From Szabonella alba (lineage in GTDB: Bacteria; Pseudomonadota; Alphaproteobacteria; Rhodobacterales; Rhodobacteraceae): a stretch of DNA of 64,000 nt. The stretch covers positions 186,001 through 250,000 of the forward strand of contig NZ_JAESVN010000003.1 of NCBI RefSeq assembly GCF_016765775.1, given 5' to 3'. Made by a program: the position numbers and the translations under genes. Position 1 is the first letter of the stretch. Each line of letters starts with the position of its first letter. Shown here one piece after another: positions 28,143 through 36,249 of this stretch. The notes beneath the pieces were generated by a model. It was not told the DNA's origin. It made no database searches and saw only the letters and a program-made list of their open reading frames with translations.

Positions 28143-29593
28143 CACACCCCCGTCGCCGGAACACCCGTCCGCACCACCGGGCGCGGCGCGGTCAGGTCTT
28201 TCCACTGACTCAATGCGCGGTTGACTGCAGGGCGCGCCTCACGCGGGACGAACTGGCCCCAGCCCTCCTGTGCCTCGACCTTGCCTTCGGTCACCGCCAC
28301 CCGCCCCCGCGTCAGGGTGAAGCGCGGCAGCCCTTTCACCGCCTGCCCCTCGAACACATTGTAATCAATGGCCGATTGCTGCGACTTCGCGGAAATCACC
28401 TTTTCCGCCTCGGGATCCCAGACCACCAGATCGGCATCCGCCCCCACCAGAACCGCCCCTTTTTTCGGATAACAGTTCAGGATCTTGGCGATATTGGTCG
28501 AGGTCACGGCGACAAATTCATTCGGCGTCAGGCGGCCGGTATTCACCCCATGGGTCCAGAGCATCGGCATCCGGTCCTCCAGCCCGCCGGTGCCATTGGG
28601 GATCTTGGAAAAATCACCCTGACCGAACCGTTTCTGCTCCTTGGTGAAGGCACAGTGATCCGTCGCCACCACCGACAGCGTGCCCGCCTGCAGGCCCGCC
28701 CACAGACTGTCCTGATGCGCCTTGTTGCGGAAGGGGGGCGACATCACGCGCCCTGCGGCATGGTCCCAGTCGGGATGAAAATATTCCGACTCGTCCAGCG
28801 TCAGATGCTGGATCAGCGGTTCGCCCCAGACACGCTTGCCCTGCTGTTTGGCACGCCGGATCGCCTCATGGCTTTCCTCGCAACTGGTATGCACGACGTA
28901 AAGCGGCACGCCTGCCATATCGGCAATCATGATCGCGCGGTTCGTGGCCTCCCCTTCGACCTGCGGCGGGCGGGAATAGGCATGGGCCTCGGGGCCGGTA
29001 TTGCCCTCGGCCAGCAGTTTCGCGGTCAGTTCCGCCACCACATCGCCGTTTTCGGCATGGACCATGGCCAGCCCGCCCAGATCGCCCACGCGGCGGAAAC
29101 TGGCAAACAGCTCATCATCATTGACCATCAGCGCGCCTTTATAGGCCATGAAATGCTTGAAGGAGGTCATGCCCGCCTTCACGCTGTCGGCCATGTCGTG
29201 CCAGACCTTTTCGCCCCACCATGTGATCGCCATGTGATAGGAATAGTCGCAATGCGCGCGGCCCGATTTGTTGTGCCACATGCTTGCGGCATCCATCAGC
29301 CCCTGCCCCTGCCCCGGCAGAACGAAATCGACCACCATCGTGGTGCCCCCCGACAGCGCCGCGCGAGTGCCGGATTCGAAATCATCCGCCGAATAGGTGC
29401 CCATGAAGGGCATTTCCAGATGGGTATGCGGATCAATCCCGCCCGGCATGACATAGCAGCCGGTGGCGTCAAGTTCCGTCCCGCCGGTCAGGTTCGGCCC
29501 GATTTCGGTGATTATGCCGTTCTCGATACGGACATCCGCCTTGTAGGTGAGGTCGGCGGTGACGATGGTGCCGTTCTTGATGAGGGTGGTCAT
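28142..29593 (-). CDS. hydA: Dihydropyrimidinase / D-hydantoinase
   Basis: Cyclic amidohydrolase of 483 aa that opens dihydrouracil or dihydrothymine (and hydantoins) to N-carbamoyl beta-amino acids. Metal ligands are visible: HxH in GIDPHTHLEMPF (about residue 57), the carboxylated Lys in FKHFMAYKGALM (about residue 148), His in VVHTSCEESHEAIRRA and Asp in VATDHCAFTKEQK. Length is typical of bacterial dihydropyrimidinases. It lies downstream of the carbamoylase gene, separated from it by the GIY-YIG gene with its REP-like hairpins. Confidence 0.94.
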   Translation of the reverse strand: MTTLIKNGTIVTADLTYKADVRIENGIITEIGPNLTGGTELDATGCYVMPGGIDPHTHLEMPFMGTYSADDFESGTRAALSGGTTMVVDFVLPGQGQGLMDAASMWHNKSGRAHCDYSYHMAITWWGEKVWHDMADSVKAGMTSFKHFMAYKGALMVNDDELFASFRRVGDLGGLAMVHAENGDVVAELTAKLLAEGNTGPEAHAYSRPPQVEGEATNRAIMIADMAGVPLYVVHTSCEESHEAIRRAKQQGKRVWGEPLIQHLTLDESEYFHPDWDHAAGRVMSPPFRNKAHQDSLWAGLQAGTLSVVATDHCAFTKEQKRFGQGDFSKIPNGTGGLEDRMPMLWTHGVNTGRLTPNEFVAVTSTNIAKILNCYPKKGAVLVGADADLVVWDPEAEKVISAKSQQSAIDYNVFEGQAVKGLPRFTLTRGRVAVTEGKVEAQEGWGQFVPREARPAVNRALSQWKDLTAPRPVVRTGVPATGV

Positions 29594-29623
29594 GTGCGGC
29601 TCCTTTGGAGAATACGAAACCCC

Positions 29624-29644
29624 GCCCCGGACCTGATCCGGGGC
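29624..29644. repeat. REP-like palindrome A
   Basis: GCCCCGG-N7-CCGGGGC hairpin in the gap between hydA and the GIY-YIG gene. One of four similar palindromes bracketing that gene, two on each side. Confidence 0.7.
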
Positions 29645-29681
29645 CTTGCTGTGTCGCGGGTGGCTCGTGGGGTGGACAGCG

Positions 29682-29702
29682 GCCCCGGCTCAAGGCCGGG
29701 GC
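29682..29702. repeat. REP-like palindrome B
   Basis: GCCCCGGC-TCAAG-GCCGGGGC, 7 nt from the GIY-YIG stop codon. It could also serve as its terminator. Confidence 0.75.
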
Positions 29703-29708
29703 GGTTGG

Positions 29709-29996
29709 TTACCAGACCGGAATATGCGACGTCACATCCAGCCAGTTCGGATTGCGCTTGCCGATCAGGGCGTTTTTCCATGCCCGGGGCCAGCGCTTGA
29801 TGGCCCGTTCGCGCTGCAGACTGGCCGCGAAGTCCTCGTGCGTTTCGAACCAGACAAGAGTTCTGATCTTGTATTTTGCCGTATGCACCGACAGGCCCGC
29901 ACGATGCGCCTCGACCCGCGCCGCAAGGTTGCCCGTGCGCCCGACATAGATCGCGCCGCAGGGACGGGAGGCCATGATATAGACGAAATGCGTCAT
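29709..29996 (-). CDS. GIY-YIG nuclease domain protein
   Basis: A 95-aa single-domain protein of the UPF0213/YhbQ-like GIY-YIG group. The GIY-equivalent is VYIM (about residues 5-8), the YIG-equivalent IYVGRTGNL (about 16-24), followed by the conserved RVEAHRAG, with basic residues around RERAIKRWPRAWKNALI. It sits inside the pyrimidine operon in the same orientation but is unrelated in function, and it is flanked on each side by two GC-rich palindromes. That arrangement suggests insertion as a unit. Nuclease activity is predicted from the family, not shown. Confidence 0.88.
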   Translation of the reverse strand: MTHFVYIMASRPCGAIYVGRTGNLAARVEAHRAGLSVHTAKYKIRTLVWFETHEDFAASLQRERAIKRWPRAWKNALIGKRNPNWLDVTSHIPVW

Positions 29997-30038
29997 GGCT
30001 GAGGGATGGCGTGGAAAAGTTAAGCCAAAGTGAACCCC

Positions 30039-30059
30039 GCCCCGGCCCTGAGCCGGGGC
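30039..30059. repeat. REP-like palindrome C
   Basis: GCCCCGGC-CCTGA-GCCGGGGC, 42 nt upstream of the GIY-YIG start. Stem identical to palindrome B with a different loop. Confidence 0.75.
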
Positions 30060-30096
30060 CTCCGCCGACCGCCCCCACCGGCCTTGGCAAACAGAG

Positions 30097-30117
30097 GTCC
30101 CGGGTTAAGCCCGGGAC
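30097..30117. repeat. REP-like palindrome D
   Basis: GTCCCGGG-TTAAG-CCCGGGAC, 18 nt downstream of the carbamoylase stop. Same size and loop length as B and C, with compensatory stem changes. Confidence 0.75.
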
Positions 30118-30134
30118 GGGGTTGACTCTAACGC

Positions 30135-31385
30135 TCACCCCACCACCTCCGCCACCTCAAGCACGGCATGTAGCAGCACATCCGTCCCCGCCGCCGCCCA
30201 TTCGGGGGAAATCTCCTCGGCCTCGTTATGGCTCAGCCCGCCCACACAGGGGCACATGATCATCACGGTTGGCGCGACGCGGTTGATCCAGCAGGCGTCA
30301 TGGCCCGCGCCGGACACGATATCCATATGCGAATATCTCAGCCGTTCAGCGGCTTGCCGCACGGTCATCACAAGACCCGGATCGAAGCTGACCGGGTCGA
30401 AATGGCCCACGGCCTCAATCTCGCAGGTCAGGCCCAGTTCTGCGGCCACGGCATGGGCCGCGCGCTCCACCTCGGCCCGCATCGCATCCAGCTTGGCCTG
30501 ATCGGGGCTGCGGATATCGACCGTGAACACCGCCTTGCCCGGGATCACATTGCGCGAATTGGGAAAATGAAAGAGCTGCCCCACCGCGCCCACGGCCTCG
30601 GGCTGATGCGCCATCGCGATCTGATGTACCCTTTCGGTGATCCGCGCCGCCCCCAGACCCGCATTGACCCGCATCGCCATTGGCGTCGATCCGGTATGCG
30701 CATCCTTGCCGGTCAGGGTGATTTCCAGCCACCAGAGGCCCTGCCCGTGGGTCACGACCCCGATATCGCAACCTTGGGCCTCAAGGATCGGGCCCTGTTC
30801 AATATGCAGTTCCAGCATGGCATGCATCTTGCGCGCGCCGACCTGTTCGTCGCCAACCCAGCCGATGCGCTGCAATTCCTCACCGAAGACCTTGCCCTCG
30901 GGATCGCGGCGCGCATAGGCGTATTCCTGATCGTGGATCCCGGCAAAGACGCCCGAGGCCAGCATGGCAGGCGCGAACCGCGCGCCTTCCTCATTGGTCC
31001 AGTTGGTCACGACGACGGGCCGCCTTGTGCGGATGCCCAGATCGTTCATCGAGCGGATCACCTCCAACCCCGCCAGCACCCCCAGCACCCCGTCATATTT
31101 CCCGCCCGTGGGCTGGGTATCCAGATGGCTGCCCATATAGACCGGCAGCGCATCGGGATCGGTCCCTGCCCGGGTTGCGAACATATTGCCCATGGTATCA
31201 ACGCCCATCATCATGCCCGCGGCCTCACACCAGCGGGCGAACAGATGGCGGCCCTCGCTATCGGCATCCGTCAGGGTCTGGCGATTGTTGCCCCCCGCGA
31301 TGCCCGGGCCGATTTTTGCCATCTCCATCAGACTGTCCCACAGCCGTTCGGAATTGATGCGGAGGTTCTCTCCGGGTGCTGGCAT
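30135..31385 (-). CDS. hydC: Zn-dependent N-carbamoyl amidohydrolase (beta-ureidopropionase-like)
   Basis: M20-fold amidohydrolase of 416 aa; with dihydropyrimidinase it would release beta-alanine, CO2 and ammonia from N-carbamoyl-beta-alanine. Metal-site blocks: GSHLDTQPTGGKYDGVLG (about residue 86), NWTNEEGARFAPAM, LELHIEQGPILE and SGAGHDACWI. The ATG at 31385 follows AGGGAGAGCC; upstream in-frame starts are rejected. It is the first gene of the pyrimidine operon, 177 nt from a divergent TetR gene with a RutR-type operator between them. The family also contains allantoate amidohydrolases and L-carbamoylases, so substrate assignment leans on context. Confidence 0.88.
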   Translation of the reverse strand: MPAPGENLRINSERLWDSLMEMAKIGPGIAGGNNRQTLTDADSEGRHLFARWCEAAGMMMGVDTMGNMFATRAGTDPDALPVYMGSHLDTQPTGGKYDGVLGVLAGLEVIRSMNDLGIRTRRPVVVTNWTNEEGARFAPAMLASGVFAGIHDQEYAYARRDPEGKVFGEELQRIGWVGDEQVGARKMHAMLELHIEQGPILEAQGCDIGVVTHGQGLWWLEITLTGKDAHTGSTPMAMRVNAGLGAARITERVHQIAMAHQPEAVGAVGQLFHFPNSRNVIPGKAVFTVDIRSPDQAKLDAMRAEVERAAHAVAAELGLTCEIEAVGHFDPVSFDPGLVMTVRQAAERLRYSHMDIVSGAGHDACWINRVAPTVMIMCPCVGGLSHNEAEEISPEWAAAGTDVLLHAVLEVAEVVG

Positions 31386-31497
31386 TTGCTGGCTCTCCCT
31401 GTCCGGCCCTGTCCGGTCCTTGTCCGGGGGGGTCTGAAACGCCCCCTTGCGACGACTCAATTTCCAATCCTATGGTCGAAGGCAAGCGCAACACAAC

Positions 31498-31513
31498 CTG
31501 ACCAAGCGGTCAA
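31498..31513. promoter_or_regulatory. RutR-type operator between hydC and the TetR gene
   Basis: CTGACCAAGCGGTCAA matches the E. coli RutR palindrome TTGACCA-N2-TGGTCAA at 12 of 14 defined positions. It lies 113 nt upstream of hydC and 50 nt upstream of the regulator start, a natural place for control of both divergent transcripts. Confidence 0.7.
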
Positions 31514-31562
31514 TAAAATTCCGACAGGATGACCGCCGACAGGAAACTTCGCGACAGGGGCC

Positions 31563-32222
31563 ATGACCGAAACCGCCCGGATTTCACGCATCCCCAAGGC
31601 CCGCCGCCAGCAGATCCGGCAGGCGAATGAAACCGCGATCCTGCAGGCCGCCGAAAAGGTCTTTGCCGAGGCAGGCTATGGCGGCGCGACGATGCAGCTG
31701 ATCGCCGACATGGCCGGGCTGCCAAAGGCCAACCTGCATTACTATTTCCCGACGAAAGAGGCGCTCTATCGTCGCGTCGTGCAGAATATCTTCGAGATCT
31801 GGCTGCGCGCCGCCGACAGTTTCGATCAGGCACCGGGTCCGGTGGAAGGGATCGGCGCCTATATTGATGCGAAGATGGAAATCTCGCGCCGTCATCCTGA
31901 TGGGTCGAAGGTCTGGGCGTCCGAGGTGATGCATGGCGCGCCGGTGATTCAGGACTATCTGGAAACCACCCTGCGCGACTGGACCGAAGGGCGCACCGCC
32001 CATATCCGGCGCTGGATCGACGAGGGGCGCATGGCCCCGGTCGATCCGCAGCATCTGCTTTACATGCTCTGGGCCACGACACAGCATTACGCAGATTTCG
32101 GCCATCAGATCGAAACACTGAATGGCGGCAGGCCGCTGTCGGATCGCGATTGGCAGAAAGCCAAGGACACGGTGAAGGCCATCATCCTGCGCGGTATCGG
32201 CGCGACTGGCAGCGACACCTGA
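31563..32222 (+). CDS. RutR-like TetR-family regulator
   Basis: A 219-aa TetR protein. The HTH region GGATMQLIADMAGLPKANLH is followed by YYFPTKEALY, as in RutR (YYFPSKEALY). The C-terminal domain retains MEISRRHPDGSKVWASEV and LWATTQHYADFGHQIE, typical of the TetR_C_13/RutR group, whose ligand in E. coli is uracil or thymine. It is divergent from the pyrimidine operon and followed after 57 nt by a heme-degrading-domain gene. The window holds a second, even more RutR-like protein at 56812. Confidence 0.88.
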   Translation: MTETARISRIPKARRQQIRQANETAILQAAEKVFAEAGYGGATMQLIADMAGLPKANLHYYFPTKEALYRRVVQNIFEIWLRAADSFDQAPGPVEGIGAYIDAKMEISRRHPDGSKVWASEVMHGAPVIQDYLETTLRDWTEGRTAHIRRWIDEGRMAPVDPQHLLYMLWATTQHYADFGHQIETLNGGRPLSDRDWQKAKDTVKAIILRGIGATGSDT

Positions 32223-32279
32223 AAAATGCCCTGCAATGAATTGTTTTCAAAAGATAACCCTGAAGGACAAGGAAAACCC

Positions 32280-32741
32280 ATGGATATTGACGCCCTCGAA
32301 GCCCGCGAGACCGGGATCGTGCTGGACCGCTTTGCCGAGGATACCGCCCTGCAACTGGGCGCGATCCTGATGCAACTGGCGCAGGCGCTGAAGGCGCCGC
32401 TGGTCATTGATATCCGCGACAGTGACCGGACCTATTTTCACGTGGCCCTGCCCGGTTCGGCCCCGCTCAACGCGCTTTGGGCGCGGCGGAAATCAAACAC
32501 CGTACTATTGATGCAACGGTCCTCGTTCCTGATCGGGCAGCGCAATGCCGCGAACGGGCAAACATTGGCGCGGCATGGGCTTGATCCGGCCGACTATGCC
32601 GATCATGGCGGTGCAGTGCCGGTGCGCGTCCGGGGCGTGGGCGTGGTCGCGGTCGCAACCGTCTCGGGGCTGCCGCAGGCCGAGGATCATGCTTTGGTGC
32701 TGGAGGCGCTGGAACATCTGGCCGCCGCGCAGGCCGGCTGA
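32280..32741 (+). CDS. UPF0303 / heme-degrading-domain (GlcG/HbpS-like) protein
   Basis: A 153-aa protein of the PF03928-type family: LGAILMQLAQALKAPLVIDI near residue 30, then WARRKSNTVLLMQRSS and a Gly/Val-rich GGAVPVRVRGVGVVAVATVSG. Length matches UPF0303 proteins. Despite the name, enzymatic heme degradation is not established for this branch. The ATG at 32280 is preceded by AAGGACAAGGAAAACC. It probably shares a transcript with the TetR gene; its relation to pyrimidine use is unknown. Confidence 0.82.
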   Translation: MDIDALEARETGIVLDRFAEDTALQLGAILMQLAQALKAPLVIDIRDSDRTYFHVALPGSAPLNALWARRKSNTVLLMQRSSFLIGQRNAANGQTLARHGLDPADYADHGGAVPVRVRGVGVVAVATVSGLPQAEDHALVLEALEHLAAAQAG

Positions 32742-32773
32742 ACCGCGCAGGTGGGCCATGCGCCCCAAAGCCA

Positions 32774-32797
32774 TCCGGACCGCAGGCGCGGTCCGGA
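32774..32797 (+). terminator. Hairpin after the UPF0303 gene
   Basis: Ten-base-pair perfect stem TCCGGACCGC / GCGGTCCGGA around AGGC, 33 nt after the stop; no T-run. Confidence 0.5.
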
Positions 32798-32920
32798 CTG
32801 CGCCGCATTGCGGGTAGCCCGGAAAAGGCCGGAACATCTGGCCCTCGACCCGGATCACCCCTGCGGGGCATAAACGGTGAAAATGCTGTCGGGAGGCCGG
32901 GCGCGTGACAGTCGGATGAC

Positions 32921-32967
32921 TGGAGGCGGGTACCGGAATTGAACCGGTCTCCACGGATTTGCAATCC
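32921..32967 (-). repeat. attL: displaced 3' end of tRNA-Cys
   Basis: Forty-seven bases matching the 3' part of the tRNA-Cys gene at 41507-41553 with two differences (at 32940 and 32951). The match ends just past the anticodon region, at TTTGCAATCC. The remaining 5' half of a tRNA is absent, so this is not a functional tRNA. It marks the far end of the integrated element. Confidence 0.92.
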
Positions 32968-33086
32968 CACGGCAAGCGTTGAAATATAAAGGAAATTCTT
33001 CAAAAGGCATCGTTTTGGGCCTTCCTGAAATCAACGGCTTAGCTGCCCCATGCAAAACATCTAAGCCGCCGTTTTCGCCACGCTGC

Positions 33087-34100
33087 CTAGTGTTGCCGCC
33101 GCCGTTGGTTGCGTCCGATCCGAATGCGGACGCCGCGCAACTGAAGCTCGTGCTGCATCAGCTTGGCAAAGCGGTTGGTCCAGCCTTCTGTGTGAATGAT
33201 CCGGTCAAACTTGCTGGTCGGAAGTTTCAGGATCTCGCTTCGGGGCTTCTGCGAAAGGGTGGCCCAATCGTCATAGAGAACATACAGCGCGTTGCCGTGG
33301 CGCATGTTCTCAAAGACCACCAGATTGTCGGCATACTTCGCGCCGATGTAGTGATCGTTTCCACCCAAGCCCTTCAAGTATTCGACAGGCTGGAACTGCT
33401 CGAACAATTCAAGGCGTTCGGTGATCTTCGCCAAGTCAGGCGGATTCCGGCCGCCGTTTTGCTGTATGCGCATCGCAAGGTCTGCGATCTGGCCGGGCGG
33501 GAACACGTCCCACCGAAGCTGACTTGTGAAGACAAAATCGGGGTTTGCGGCCGCCGCCACCCCGCTGACGCCGGTGTTCTCCTGAAGCAAGTTGACCGCG
33601 AAAAGCAGGTCCTCTTCAAAGCTGGCCGATTGCTTGGAAAACACTTCATCAACCGAAAACACGATGCCGAAGCGGGCATCGTCCAAAGCCTCTTGCACTA
33701 AAACTTCGATCTGGAAGAGGTAGGGCGGATAGCTGTCAGTTTCATACACGTCGCGCGGGATTGCGGCGGTGGTCCAGCCGTTGCGCGCTGCATCGCCGTA
33801 AATGGCAATGTCTCGATAGAAGTATTTTCGATACTTGGGCAAGTCCCTGCGTGTGACTGTCCACCCTTCGCCGTTCCGCTTTGAGGTGGTTCCCGCGCCC
33901 ATAGGCGGCACAACTTCCCACCTTTGACCGACCTGAAGTGTTTCAGCCGTCAGGCCGAGGTGCGCATAGGTTCCCGCCGCAACATCAGCGGCGCTGATCC
34001 TCTTACCTGCCAGAACCTTTATATCGGTCCCTTCAATGCGATCAATTTCCGCACGAATGGTTTGCGGAAGTGCCCGAAATCCCTTCTTCCATTCGGCCAT
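33087..34100 (-). CDS. Unknown 337-aa cargo protein of the integrated element
   Basis: A strong ribosome binding site (AGGAGGG, 4 nt spacer) precedes the ATG at 34100; an in-frame TTG/ATG extension is unnecessary. The protein is soluble and mixed alpha/beta with no signal peptide or transmembrane span. Visible features are AEWKKGFRALPQTIRAEIDR, an Arg/Lys/Tyr-rich DLPKYRKYFYRDIAIYGDAA, and a basic C-terminus ending RIRIGRNQRRRQH. I recognise no family. It is transcribed on its own, opposite to the capsid genes, right at the attL end. In phage satellites that position commonly holds accessory or anti-phage genes; a defence role here is inference only. Confidence 0.7.
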   Translation of the reverse strand: MAEWKKGFRALPQTIRAEIDRIEGTDIKVLAGKRISAADVAAGTYAHLGLTAETLQVGQRWEVVPPMGAGTTSKRNGEGWTVTRRDLPKYRKYFYRDIAIYGDAARNGWTTAAIPRDVYETDSYPPYLFQIEVLVQEALDDARFGIVFSVDEVFSKQSASFEEDLLFAVNLLQENTGVSGVAAAANPDFVFTSQLRWDVFPPGQIADLAMRIQQNGGRNPPDLAKITERLELFEQFQPVEYLKGLGGNDHYIGAKYADNLVVFENMRHGNALYVLYDDWATLSQKPRSEILKLPTSKFDRIIHTEGWTNRFAKLMQHELQLRGVRIRIGRNQRRRQH

Positions 34101-34915
34101 GGAACCCTCCTGTGCGGCGCAGATGGACACAATAAAAGGCGGTCAACAAGTTGCCGCATACAAGACTTGGTGCCCGATCTTGGGATTTGCAAGACCTTAA
34201 GTTGTTTCACCAAGTCTTTCTACACGCCCTGCCCCGGAAGAGTAGCGCGTTAGCGGCCCGCTTCGACCTTTGCTCAGGTCAGGCGGGCCGCGTCGTTTCG
34301 GGCGCTTGCCGCGCCGCCCGCGCCCCTCTCTGCCCCGCGCCCCCTGTTCCCACACATAAACCGATCTGCCCCGATCTTGGACCGGGGGAGGGGGAATAAT
34401 GCCGCCCGGCATTCGCCGGGCGAAGAGGATGCGAGGGGGAAGCGGGGGCTTGCGGGGCAGCTTGGGGCAGGTGCTGCCCCGAGGGGGCGGGGTTTGGGGC
34501 AGGCTTGGGGCAGGAATTTTTCCGATCAAAGGCCGTTTTTCTCTTTTTTCTTATGATCTTAGTTATTCTTTGGGGCAGATAGGGCAGGTAAACTATACGC
34601 CGAACCTAAAAAACTCTGGGAAACAGGGGGTTTTATAGGTCCGACTATAGGGCTTTGCTGCCCCAACTGCCCCGATCTGCCGCAAGGCCATGAAGTGAAA
34701 GGGAAAAGGCCAGTTTGAATGCTGCCCTGCCGTTGCCCTGTGCTGGGGCAATGCTTGCCCCGAGGGGCTTCACCACAGGCCGGGGCGGGTGAAAAGCTGT
34801 GTGTTGCGTGGCGTGACCCTAACCGCGCGGTGCTGTTGCAGTCCGTTAAGTTGCACCTGTTGTCCTAACTGTGCCGCGACTTGAACCAGTCGCCAGAGGA
34901 TAGGACGCCGAAGCG
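34101..34915. other. 815-nt non-coding region with GGGGCAG repeats and hairpins
   Basis: No convincing gene on either strand. It contains a large hairpin at 34252-34296 (GCGGCCCGC paired with GCGGGCCGC) and a second at 34404-34422 (GCCCGGC-ATTC-GCCGGGC). Direct GGGGCAG copies lie at about 34454, 34464, 34496, 34507 and 34572, and inverted CTGCCCC copies at about 34330, 34366, 34474, 34658 and 34667. An AT-rich stretch (34515-34640) with TTTTTCTCTTTTTTCTTATG lies among them. The combination of iteron-like repeats and an AT-rich block resembles a replication origin or a multi-site regulatory region. Confidence 0.6.
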
Positions 34916-35518
34916 ATGCAGACCGAAAAGCGCCACCCGATTGCCCATGCGCTGCACATCATCGGCACGGGGCGGACCACGCTCAACAATTACATCTATG
35001 GGCCGGGGGCCATCCTGTCCGCGATCTTTGGCGAGGCGGGCGAAAGCCTTGAGGATCACATCGGCCCCAACCGCGCGCCGGTCTGCGAAAATCAGCGGTG
35101 GCTGCGCCGCTTTCTGACGGACGAGGCGGTGGTGGTGCTGTCCATCGGCTTCCGGCTGATCCGCTACGGGGTCAAGGCTGAAGAGGCGTTCCGGTTGGGC
35201 TTCCGGTTCGCCTTCGGCACCGATGCGCCCGAGGGCCATCCGGTGCGCTGGTCTCCCCTCTATCCAGAGGGCGAAACCATCCTGATTATCAACTCCCCCA
35301 GCCCGATCACGGAAGACGCCGAGGGCCGCACGGCCTTTGCCTTTGTCGGTGATCGTTACCATGGCTCCATGGCAGAGGCCGCGCGACTGGCCGGGCATGA
35401 GGAAGACGGCGAGCCGCTGGTGGTGCTTAACCTCTCACACCTCTGCCGTTCGATAGCCATTTGGCTGGGCGAAGACCCGGCCACCTTCATGCGCCCGGCG
35501 GCGCAGGCGGCCGCGTGA
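34916..35518 (+). CDS. Hypothetical element protein, possible DNA-binding regulator
   Basis: A 200-aa protein, first plus-strand gene after the repeat-rich non-coding region. The N-terminus (HALHIIGTGRTTLNNYIYGP) could form a helix-turn-helix, and LIRYGVKAEEAFRLGFRFAF is a strongly amphipathic helix. No nuclease or ATPase motif is visible. Homologues with known function are not recognised. The weak ribosome binding site is AGAGGATAG. It ends at a TGATG junction, but the downstream in-frame stretch to 35842 does not look like protein. A small-terminase role was considered because of its position upstream of capsid genes but has no sequence support. Confidence 0.6.
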   Translation: MQTEKRHPIAHALHIIGTGRTTLNNYIYGPGAILSAIFGEAGESLEDHIGPNRAPVCENQRWLRRFLTDEAVVVLSIGFRLIRYGVKAEEAFRLGFRFAFGTDAPEGHPVRWSPLYPEGETILIINSPSPITEDAEGRTAFAFVGDRYHGSMAEAARLAGHEEDGEPLVVLNLSHLCRSIAIWLGEDPATFMRPAAQAAA

Positions 35519-35841
35519 TGCTGGCCGCGTTCAATTCCTTTCGGGCGGGTTTGGAAGGCTTCCCGCCCGGATCAGTCGGCGCGGTTGGGGAAACCCGCGC
35601 TGGCACCTTGCGGGCAGGGAAGGCGGGGCAGGACCGTTCTTTGGTGGAAGAGCGACCCGCCTTCCCGTTCGCATCTTTGGACCCGGCACAAATCGCCCTG
35701 GACTCGCACCTGTCAGGCCCGTTTGGGTCCTTCCCCCATAAGCAACGTGGGGTAATTCGCGGCCACGTTACTTTGGGCAGTCTGAAGATTTTGCAGGGTG
35801 GGCTTTTGGGTTGGGGTTGTTGTTATGAAAGGGAAAATCGG
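35519..35841. other. Intergenic stretch between two element genes
   Basis: No credible gene. A hairpin at about 35545-35571 (GGGCGGG paired with CCCGCCC) may terminate the 34916 gene. The frame opened by the ATG at 35518 stays open into the 35842 gene, but its residue content is not protein-like. A promoter for the capsid genes could lie at 35750-35835, where the sequence becomes AT-richer. Confidence 0.5.
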
Positions 35842-36249
35842 ATGCTGCGGCATGATGTGAACCACAAGACCCCGCCCGGATTTGTGGCGGTGGATTGGGC
35901 GGACGTGGTGGCGGCCTGTCTGGCCGTGCTGATCCGCGAATTGCATGGCCTCGGCCTGAAGCGCGAGCTTGCGCTGGCCGTGCTGCGCGATGCGGCCGAC
36001 CGGATCGACGCCGCTCTGACCCGTGGGCCGCGCGCCCTTGTCCTTTACCGGCTGGACCGGAAGGCCCCGGTGGGCATTGTGTCCGATGACGACGCCCGCC
36101 TCGCCACCTTCACCGCCGAGGCCGAAGCCTCGGGTGCGGGTCTGATCGGGGTGAATCCCTATCGGGTCGCCGTGCTGGCCGCCAAGGCCAAGGCCGAGGG
36201 CTGCGCCACCGTGAAACAAGGAGGGCAGTATGACCGCGCGCTTCACTGA
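35842..36249 (+). CDS. Hypothetical element protein overlapping the capsid gene
   Basis: A 135-aa acidic/hydrophobic helical protein (WADVVAACLAVLIRELHGLG; LALAVLRDAADRIDAALTRG). The ATG at 35842 has GAAAGGGAAAATC upstream. Its last 20 nt overlap the start of the protease/capsid gene, so the two are probably co-translated. No family recognised; its position suggests a head-module accessory protein. Confidence 0.6.
   Translation: MLRHDVNHKTPPGFVAVDWADVVAACLAVLIRELHGLGLKRELALAVLRDAADRIDAALTRGPRALVLYRLDRKAPVGIVSDDDARLATFTAEAEASGAGLIGVNPYRVAVLAAKAKAEGCATVKQGGQYDRALH

Noticed and set aside
32921-32967. Possible second tRNA-Cys gene
   Set aside because: Only the 3' 47 nt are present; the acceptor 5' strand and D-arm are missing, so it is the displaced attachment-site copy.
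35518-35841. In-frame upstream extension of the 35842 gene from the TGATG junction
   Set aside because: Composition is not protein-like and a hairpin interrupts the region; the ATG at 35842 has its own ribosome binding site.
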